The position numbers and the translations under genes are program-made. Of a DNA stretch of 10,271 nt, positions 6,371 to 10,271 are shown piece by piece. The notes beneath the pieces were generated by a model, which was not told the DNA's origin, did not search any database, and worked only from the letters and a program-made list of their open reading frames with translations. Numbering within the stretch: position 1 is the stretch's first letter; every line of letters starts with the position of its first letter. This stretch comes from Spirulina sp. DLM2.Bin59 (GTDB lineage: Bacteria > Cyanobacteriota > Cyanobacteriia > Cyanobacteriales > Spirulinaceae): contig RECT01000048.1 in assembly GCA_007693875.1 (NCBI GenBank), positions 1-10,271 on the forward strand. Reading direction: 5' to 3'.

Positions 6371-6565
6371 GTGACAAGAGCACCCTTAATTCGCCGGTTG
6401 GTGGAGAAAGCGTTATACATCCGTCGCCTAACACCTGAAATTGAAAACGCGATCAATCTGGAACTCACCCGCATTGGTCACATTTCCGATGTAGACTATG
6501 AAGCCCTGGAATTGCTCATGGCCGAAATGGATGCCGGGCGCATCCACTTGACCCCCAGCCGCTAA
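6371..6565 (+). CDS. Small conserved cyanobacterial-type hypothetical protein
   Basis: The 64-residue product begins, after a GTG start, with TRAPLIRRLVEKALYIRRLT and continues with a predicted two-helix pattern ending EALELLMAEMDAGRIHLTPS. The layout (an LVE-AL helix, then a Y-L-T-E-x-E turn, then a D-x-x-AL-x-L-x-x-M-x-G-R-I helix) is what I recall from small cyanobacterial proteins of unknown function often annotated as hypothetical. I cannot assign an activity. It has no signal peptide, membrane segment or cysteines. The start is uncertain: GTG 6371 has no Shine-Dalgarno, and a later GTG (codon 11) would lose the first conserved residues. The CRP-like site upstream suggests cAMP-linked control, which is inference. 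Confidence 0.65.
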   Translation: MTRAPLIRRLVEKALYIRRLTPEIENAINLELTRIGHISDVDYEALELLMAEMDAGRIHLTPSR

Positions 6566-6625
6566 CCCCTCCCCCCTCCTCAAACCCCATCTACGTTGGG
6601 CTTGCTCTTTTGGCCTGCCGATCAG

Positions 6626-7189
6626 CTACGCAAAAATTGAGGCGATCGCCACCTCAAACCCCGGCAATAGCGGCGATGTGAGCGCATCCCCCACGCCTAA
6701 CGTCGCTGTTCGCTCAAGCTGGGCCGCTGTCCGCCGGTATACATCCACCGTTTGCAATTGCCAATTAACAATCCAATATTCTTGGACACCATAGCGGGAA
6801 TAGAGTTTCAGTTTAATTTCGGTATCGCGCTGGATATTCTGCGATCCGGCGGAAAGCACTTCGACGACCAATTCCGGTGCAACGATAAAATGCCCGGATT
6901 CATCCAGGCCATGCTCTAAGCGGGCATTGCTGGCCCAAACGAGATCGGGGATTACGGCATCATAGGGTGAAAAGATCACGCCGGGGGTATTGACGGGTTT
7001 GCCCAATTTTGTCTGACGTGACCACAACTCTAATTCAAACTGAAGATTACCGCCTGCATTTTGATGGCGAATATGGGGGGCATGGGTCACGTAAAGTTCT
7101 CCATCAACAATTTCATATCGTTTCCAACCGCCATCGTCGGGCATGGCGGTTAAATCGCGGGTAGTCCAGCGGAGGCTAGGGGCAACCAT
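6626..7189 (-). CDS. Uma2 / DUF820 family putative restriction-like endonuclease
   Basis: This 187-residue protein has the hallmarks of the Uma2 (DUF820) family, which is greatly expanded in cyanobacteria and has a PD-(D/E)XK nuclease-like fold. Visible signatures are the opening YEIVDGELYV (25-34), the PDLVW aspartate D82, the ELVVEVLSAGSQ strand (106-117) with the acidic pair E106 and E110, the K126/K128 region, and SRYGVQEYWIV (131-141). The more usual motif EVLSPS reads EVLSAGSQ here. Biological function is unknown; members are often seen with mobile elements but are also common as single genes. The ATG at 7189 is natural, and a TATAAT box lies upstream. A HIP1 site within the 3' end shows it has host-like sequence, unlike the region that follows. 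Confidence 0.88.
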   Translation of the reverse strand: MVAPSLRWTTRDLTAMPDDGGWKRYEIVDGELYVTHAPHIRHQNAGGNLQFELELWSRQTKLGKPVNTPGVIFSPYDAVIPDLVWASNARLEHGLDESGHFIVAPELVVEVLSAGSQNIQRDTEIKLKLYSRYGVQEYWIVNWQLQTVDVYRRTAAQLERTATLGVGDALTSPLLPGFEVAIASIFA

Positions 7190-7225
7190 AGGGATTTCGG
7201 ACTGTCGGGTCAGTGTTATGGCTGT

Positions 7226-7231
7226 ATTATA
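7226..7231 (-). promoter_or_regulatory. Candidate -10 box of the Uma2-family gene
   Basis: A perfect TATAAT is read on the minus strand, 37-42 bases upstream of the ATG at 7189. The sequence at the -35 position (about 7249-7254, ACGACC on the minus strand) is a poor match to TTGACA. Confidence 0.5.
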
Positions 7232-7385
7232 ACTGGGCTAAGGGTTGGGGTCGTTTGATGTGGGGCTGATGTCTTGTTTGGGGGGGCGATCTCAACAGCA
7301 GGATTATGATTAAAACTCACATTCCGCAGGTTAACTAAAAAATCGAGATTGTGAAATTTAAGTGAATGGTGCGTCAAGCAAAGTA

Positions 7386-7478
7386 ATACCAATTCCCTAA
7401 ATGGGAGCTACACATAAAGTGATTCAGGGAAAGGGCTTAAGTATCTTTTTTTGTCGCCTGACGTTGGAGAATTGGTAT
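7386..7478. mobile_element. MITE-like remnant with ATACCAATTC inverted ends
   Basis: ATACCAATTC at 7386-7395 is answered by its exact reverse complement GAATTGGTAT at 7469-7478, and the match continues imperfectly to 13 of 15 bases. The 93-bp unit has no coding capacity, and its right end touches the left end of the IS element. AATACCAATTC-type termini recur in cyanobacterial intergenic repeats, so a non-autonomous element or transposon end is likely. No target duplication was identified. Confidence 0.5.
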
Positions 7479-7480
7479 AA

Positions 7481-8351
7481 GAGGTCGTGTAAAAAGAAAT
7501 GTAAGGAAGGTGAAGTTATCAAAAAGAGACCTGGCAAAGTAAAAAGGGTAGGGTGCTCTGAGCTTTCATGCCTTACCCCAGTGACCTTTCTGATGACCAG
7601 TGGCAACTCCTGGAACCCTTACTCCCACCCCAAAAGCCTGGCGGTCGCCAACGACGAGTCAACCTGAGAGTCGTGTGTAACGCCATTTTCTATCATCTCA
7701 AAACCGGATGCCAGTGGCGAATGCTACCTAGTGAGTTCCCCCCCTACTCCACAGTCTACTTCTATTACCGGAGTTGGCAAGTGGAGGGCATTTGGGAACG
7801 TATCAATCAAACTCTCGCCCGACAGAGACGAGAATCTGTGGGCAAAGAGCCGTTACCTACCGTCGTAGCTGTAGATTCTCAATCCGTCAAAACGACGGAA
7901 AAAAGGGGAGGTTTACGGCTTTGACGGGGGCAAGAAGGTGAAAGGGCGCAAGCGTCATGTCATTGTTGATTCCCTGGGTCAGATCATGAAGGTGCTTGTG
8001 ACAGAAGCTAATGGTTCAGAGCGAGTGGGAGCAGCCTATGGGTTGATGGAGTGGGGAGGGGAAGGATGAAGATAAGATAGATTTTTGTTTGCCTTTTCCC
8101 TTTTGCCTTTATGGCTGTGGTTACTGGTGGAAGCAACAGTAGAGATCAGAGAGAATCTGAAGCAAGAGTTTGAGGTGGTAGCCAAGCGTTGGGTAGTAGA
8201 GCGGACGTTTGGGTGGTTGAATGTTTATCGAAGATTGAGCAAAGACTACGAGTTACTACCAGAGGTATCTGAATCGGCAATTTATGCGGTGATGATTCAT
8301 CTGACCCTACGCTCTCTTGCTCCTACTTAATCTTTCTTTTTAAACAGCCTC
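7481..8351 (+). mobile_element. Degenerate IS5-family insertion sequence (IS427-like), 871 bp
   Basis: The left end begins GAGGTCGTGTAAAAAGAAA (7481) and the right end, read inward on the minus strand, begins GAGGCTGTTTAAAAAGAAA (8351). They agree at 16 of the first 19 positions. TAA at 7478-7480 and TAA at 8352-8354 flank the element and may be a 3-bp target duplication. The length of 871 bp suits the IS427 subgroup of IS5. The single transposase gene inside is broken, so the copy cannot move by itself. Confidence 0.8.
7568..8330 (+). pseudogene. IS5-family (IS427-like) DDE transposase, frameshifted and internally deleted
   Basis: The first part (7568-7924) starts MPYPSDLSDDQWQLLEPLLP, then GGRQRRVNLRVVCNAIFYHL and GCQWRMLPSEFPPYSTVYFY, and ends after the first catalytic aspartate in VVAVDSQSVKT. 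At an A6G4 run (7899-7908) the reading moves forward one base: the family sequence GFDGGKKVKGRKRHVIVDSLGQ continues in the +1 frame from about 7908. That frame then hits TGA (8067) and TAA (8073). Homology resumes in the same frame from about 8120 to the stop at 8330, with [13 protein letters not shown] carrying the catalytic glutamate. The segment with the second catalytic aspartate, normally in a VDxGY context, is missing. Some IS427-group transposases use two reading frames and a programmed frameshift, but the later stops and lost aspartate make this copy dead. Confidence 0.88.
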
Positions 8352-8410
8352 TAACACTGTTAATATTATTAATGATGCCGTCTGATGCACCCTAATCTTT
8401 TCAAGTAAAC

Positions 8411-8456
8411 TCCCCTCCTCCCAAAAGAGGAGAAGGGGAACCAGGGAAGGAGGGGA
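8411..8456. repeat. Intergenic hairpin repeat with two alternative folds
   Basis: CTCCTC (8415-8420) pairs with GAGGAG (8427-8432) across a CCAAAA loop. Alternatively TCCCCTCCT (8411-8419) pairs perfectly with AGGAGGGGA (8448-8456). Similar C/G-rich intergenic hairpins are scattered through cyanobacterial genomes. It sits downstream of both the IS and the convergent PEP-CTERM gene, so it may also serve as a two-sided terminator, although no U-run follows. Nothing else is recognisable in 8352-8485 apart from a small TTAATA-T-TATTAA palindrome at 8360-8372. Confidence 0.55.
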
Positions 8457-8485
8457 ATCTGCGTCGAAATGTTAGCCTCATAACA

Positions 8486-9220
8486 CTAGATTGACCGACA
8501 GTTTTTCTTAATTGAAGTCAAACCCGCCATCGTTAGTGCCAAAAGTGCGATCACACTGGTAGGTTCAGGAATTTTTTGGGAATTATCATCGGTGGGCGGA
8601 CTGTAATTTGATAAATCAAGATATAAATCTCGACTAGAAGATGAAGTGTGTCCTTCAATAGTGAACTGGGTTCGTACCTCTCCTAACCAGAGATTGTGCA
8701 TATCTTGAATTGAATTGATCGGCGACCAACTTTCTCGCAATTGCTTGACATGTGTAAACAAACTGTCTATATCTAAAGTCCGTATGCCGACGCTCATGCT
8801 GATTGTTCCCCCATCTGACCAGTCAACTAAACCGGCTGTCGTTTCTCCACCAGGGGTATTTTGAGCCGACATGGGGCGGTACGTGATTATTGGCCGGACG
8901 GGATTAATGCTCGAGATGGCATCGTTAGTAATTTGGTACTGCGTACCATTTCTGGATTCTTCAAATAATGAGTCTTCTACAAACTTCAACACACCACTCA
9001 ACCCAATGTCTGTCCGCCCTACATATCCATCAAGGAAGTTCCATTGAATAAGTGCATCGTATTGTCCAGATGCAGAAGGCCAATAAAACCCTTGGACAGT
9101 GCCGGTTTCACCCGGAGTTAGGTACAGTGGCGATGAGATCGCTTCCTCTACAATTCCGACAATTGAAATTGTTACGGCTGCTACAGTTATAAACCCTGAG
9201 AGCAATTTTGTTTTTAGCAT
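8486..9220 (-). CDS. PEP-CTERM sorting domain-containing exported protein
   Basis: With the ATG at 9220 the protein has 244 residues. It opens with the signal peptide MLKTKLLSGFITVAAVTISI (basic n-region, hydrophobic core) and ends with a PEP-CTERM tail: PEPTSVIALLALTMAG (from about residue 218), a short hydrophobic helix, then the basic end KKNCRSI. Proteins with this tail are recognised by an exosortase and delivered to the cell surface or extracellular matrix. The middle (about 30-210) is a soluble, beta-rich-looking domain, with segments such as GTVQGFYWPSASGQYDALIQ and VDWSDGGTISMSVGIRTLD, that I do not recognise. An upstream in-frame ATG at 9259 would add MLVHVVLLQAKLI and spoil the signal peptide, so 9220 is preferred. 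No exosortase gene is in the window. No HIP1 sites occur here and the DNA is more A/T-rich than region 1. Confidence 0.85.
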   Translation of the reverse strand: MLKTKLLSGFITVAAVTISIVGIVEEAISSPLYLTPGETGTVQGFYWPSASGQYDALIQWNFLDGYVGRTDIGLSGVLKFVEDSLFEESRNGTQYQITNDAISSINPVRPIITYRPMSAQNTPGGETTAGLVDWSDGGTISMSVGIRTLDIDSLFTHVKQLRESWSPINSIQDMHNLWLGEVRTQFTIEGHTSSSSRDLYLDLSNYSPPTDDNSQKIPEPTSVIALLALTMAGLTSIKKNCRSI

Positions 9221-9283
9221 AATTAATTTTGCTTGAAGCAGAACGACATGAACTAACATCTATTATCTCAACTTACTTCCCAT

Positions 9284-9289
9284 TTTATA
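9284..9289 (-). promoter_or_regulatory. Possible -10 box of the PEP-CTERM gene
   Basis: TATAAA is read on the minus strand, 64-69 bases upstream of the ATG at 9220. No good -35 box at normal spacing. A weak inverted pair ACCCCA / TGGGGT (9290-9295 and 9311-9316) lies just upstream of it. Confidence 0.3.
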
Positions 9290-9352
9290 ACCCCAAAAAG
9301 TGAGATTTGGTGGGGTATGCGTCAAATATCAAAACAAAAAAAGGAGGAAATT

Positions 9353-9391
9353 GTGAAACCTTACAGCAAAAAGTTGCAAGTTGTGGCATGA
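9353..9391 (+). pseudogene. Short ORF with a strong ribosome site; possible IS630-type transposase 5' remnant
   Basis: A perfect AGGAGG (9342-9347) sits 5 bases before a GTG that reads MKPYSKKLQVVA and then TGA. The opening MKPYS is the usual first stretch of cyanobacterial IS630-family transposases (MKPYS-x-DLR...), and a strong ribosome site is out of character with the other starts in this window. The best reading is the surviving 5' tip of a decayed IS630-like gene. A 12-residue leader peptide upstream of the STAND gene, whose ATG is at 9438, is the alternative. Twelve codons are too few to be sure. Confidence 0.4.
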
Positions 9392-9437
9392 TGTGGTATT
9401 TCTGTGAGTCGAGGTGTGTATACCTAACTAAATAACT

Positions 9438-10271
9438 ATGAACATTCAACAGGCATTGCAGTGGACAGACGAACTAATTTTCGTCAGGACTGGGGAGCAC
9501 CTAGACTCGCTGCAACGGGCTATTTTGGAAGGGACGTGGGAAGGCAAAGGATATCAGGACATATCCAAGGAGTATCATTGCACTAATGATCATGTTCGGA
9601 AGTCGGCATCAGAATTGTGGACAGTCCTATCTGAACTCCTGGGCGAGGATGTCAAAAAGAAAAATGTTCGATCGCTCATCGAAAGAGAAATATTTACTTA
9701 TCACAATGATGGGGTGGTATCTGCTAATCAAATAAACGTCTGTAACGACGTATACAATCAAGCAAAAAAAAGCCAGCGGACTGCTACCACCAACGCACCA
9801 TCTCAACCTCACCACGACCTGAGCCAAGCCCCGGAATATCTCAACCTCCACAGCCGAACCACACAACTGGCCACCCTCAAACAGTGGATTCTCCAAGAAA
9901 AAAACCGCATCATCACCCTTACCGGCCTATCAGGCATTGGTAAAACCGCCCTCACGAGACAACTGGTAGAACAAATAAAAGACCACTTCGATCACATCCT
10001 GTGGCGCAGTCATCGCAAATTTCCCACCCTCACCGCCCTCCAAAATAACCTCCTCCAATTCCTCACCCCCCAAGACCCATCCATCATCAACCCCTCACCT
10101 CCCCCCAACTCCCTCCTCAACCACCTCAGAAACCACCGCTGCCTAATCATCCTTGATGACTTTCAGGAAACCTTAACCCCCGGTGAATTAGTCGGTAGCT
10201 ACCACCCAGACTATCAAGACTATGGCCAACTGCTTCACGAAATCGGACAACTCCCCCACAATAGTTGTCTC
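9438..10271 (+). CDS. STAND/NB-ARC ATPase with VMAP-type N-terminal HTH domain (5' part only)
   Basis: An uninterrupted frame of 278 codons runs from ATG 9438 off the window edge. Residues about 1-85 (MNIQQALQWTDELIFVRTGE, then LQRAILEGTWEGKGYQDIS and SELWTVLSELLGEDVKKKNVRSLIERE) match the helical/HTH module found at the start of many cyanobacterial NB-ARC proteins and named for vWA-MoxR-associated proteins (VMAP). A polar linker (about 108-132) follows. The ATPase then shows the Walker A GLSGIGKT (163-170), ILWRSHRKFPTLTALQNNLL (187-206) and Walker B LIILDDFQ (236-243), with DYGQLLHEIGQLPHNSCL just ahead of the expected sensor strand. Such proteins are nucleotide-gated switches that usually end in WD40, TPR or HEAT repeats; that part is missing here. 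Relatives act in defence and cell-death signalling, but function here is unproven. No Shine-Dalgarno precedes the start. Confidence 0.88.
   Translation, partial: MNIQQALQWTDELIFVRTGEHLDSLQRAILEGTWEGKGYQDISKEYHCTNDHVRKSASELWTVLSELLGEDVKKKNVRSLIEREIFTYHNDGVVSANQINVCNDVYNQAKKSQRTATTNAPSQPHHDLSQAPEYLNLHSRTTQLATLKQWILQEKNRIITLTGLSGIGKTALTRQLVEQIKDHFDHILWRSHRKFPTLTALQNNLLQFLTPQDPSIINPSPPPNSLLNHLRNHRCLIILDDFQETLTPGELVGSYHPDYQDYGQLLHEIGQLPHNSCL

Larger units (their letters stand above)
1452..6649. repeat. HIP1 octamer GCGATCGC, 13 copies
   Basis: The exact octamer GCGATCGC starts at 1452, 1591, 1662, 2020, 2598, 2971, 3080, 4161, 4515, 5105, 5474, 6185 and 6642. Nearly all copies fall inside coding sequence. 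This is HIP1, the highly iterated palindrome known from many cyanobacterial genomes, and it is the main evidence for host identity. I found no copy between 6650 and 10271 or before 1452. Confidence 0.92.
7190..7480. other. Gene-free stretch between the Uma2 gene and the IS
   Basis: Apart from the TATAAT box and the MITE-like pair, no gene is supported here. It turns A/T-rich from about 7290 and marks the change from HIP1-bearing chromosome to the accessory segment. GGTGCGTCA at 7368-7376 faces an inverted GATGCACC at about 8382-8389 on the far side of the IS. Confidence 0.5.

Noticed and set aside
6358..6438. 26-codon ORF from ATG 6358 overlapping the small GTG gene in another frame
   Set aside because: No ribosome site, and its product shows no pattern, whereas the 6371 frame reads like a conserved small protein.
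9411..9424. AGGT...ACCT imperfect palindrome just upstream of the STAND start as an operator
   Set aside because: Only four bases per arm match around a six-base centre, which is expected by chance.
9627..9896. 89-codon minus-strand ORF inside the STAND gene
   Set aside because: Antisense to an uninterrupted frame with Walker motifs and with no features of its own.
1..10271. CRISPR array, tRNA, rRNA or integrase attachment site
   Set aside because: No regularly spaced identical repeats of CRISPR length, no cloverleaf-like sequence and no tRNA-end direct repeats were seen on either strand.

Overview
The window reads as cyanobacterial chromosome. The octamer GCGATCGC (HIP1, the highly iterated palindrome of many cyanobacteria) occurs 13 times between positions 1452 and 6649. 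Gene content agrees: a PyrR-type phosphoribosyltransferase, a DUF820/Uma2 gene, a PEP-CTERM protein, a small cyanobacterial-type hypothetical, and a STAND NTPase of the kind often fused to WD40 repeats. The genus cannot be named from the sequence.

Region 1 (1 to about 7190) is ordinary chromosome with well-preserved genes: pyrR (+), then three minus-strand genes (a family 4-like glycosyltransferase, a Dam-type adenine methylase, smpB). These are followed by a nucleoside hydrolase (+) that runs tail to tail into glucokinase (-), a Nudix hydrolase (+) divergent from glucokinase, a 64-codon hypothetical (+) behind a strong CRP-like operator, and a Uma2-family gene (-). Intergenic stretches carry dispersed repeats. 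A 27-bp hairpin element occurs once at the pyrR stop and again, inverted, upstream of the nucleoside hydrolase. A related sequence abuts the dam stop.

Region 2 (about 7200 to 10271) is accessory. It has no HIP1 site and holds a MITE-like inverted-repeat pair, a dead IS5-family (IS427-like) element with matching ends and a candidate TAA target duplication, a G/C-rich hairpin repeat, a PEP-CTERM exported protein (-), a short ORF resembling the start of an IS630-type transposase, and the first 278 codons of a STAND/NB-ARC ATPase with a VMAP-like N-terminal helical domain. That last gene runs off the window.

Functionally, pyrR, smpB, glk, the nucleoside hydrolase and the Nudix gene are housekeeping or salvage functions, and they do not form one obvious pathway or operon. 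The most promising candidate for an interesting system is the STAND NTPase at the right edge. Such proteins are sensors or switches, several relatives act in anti-phage defence or programmed death, and its effector and sensor domains lie outside the window. No complete novel system can be demonstrated from these bases alone.
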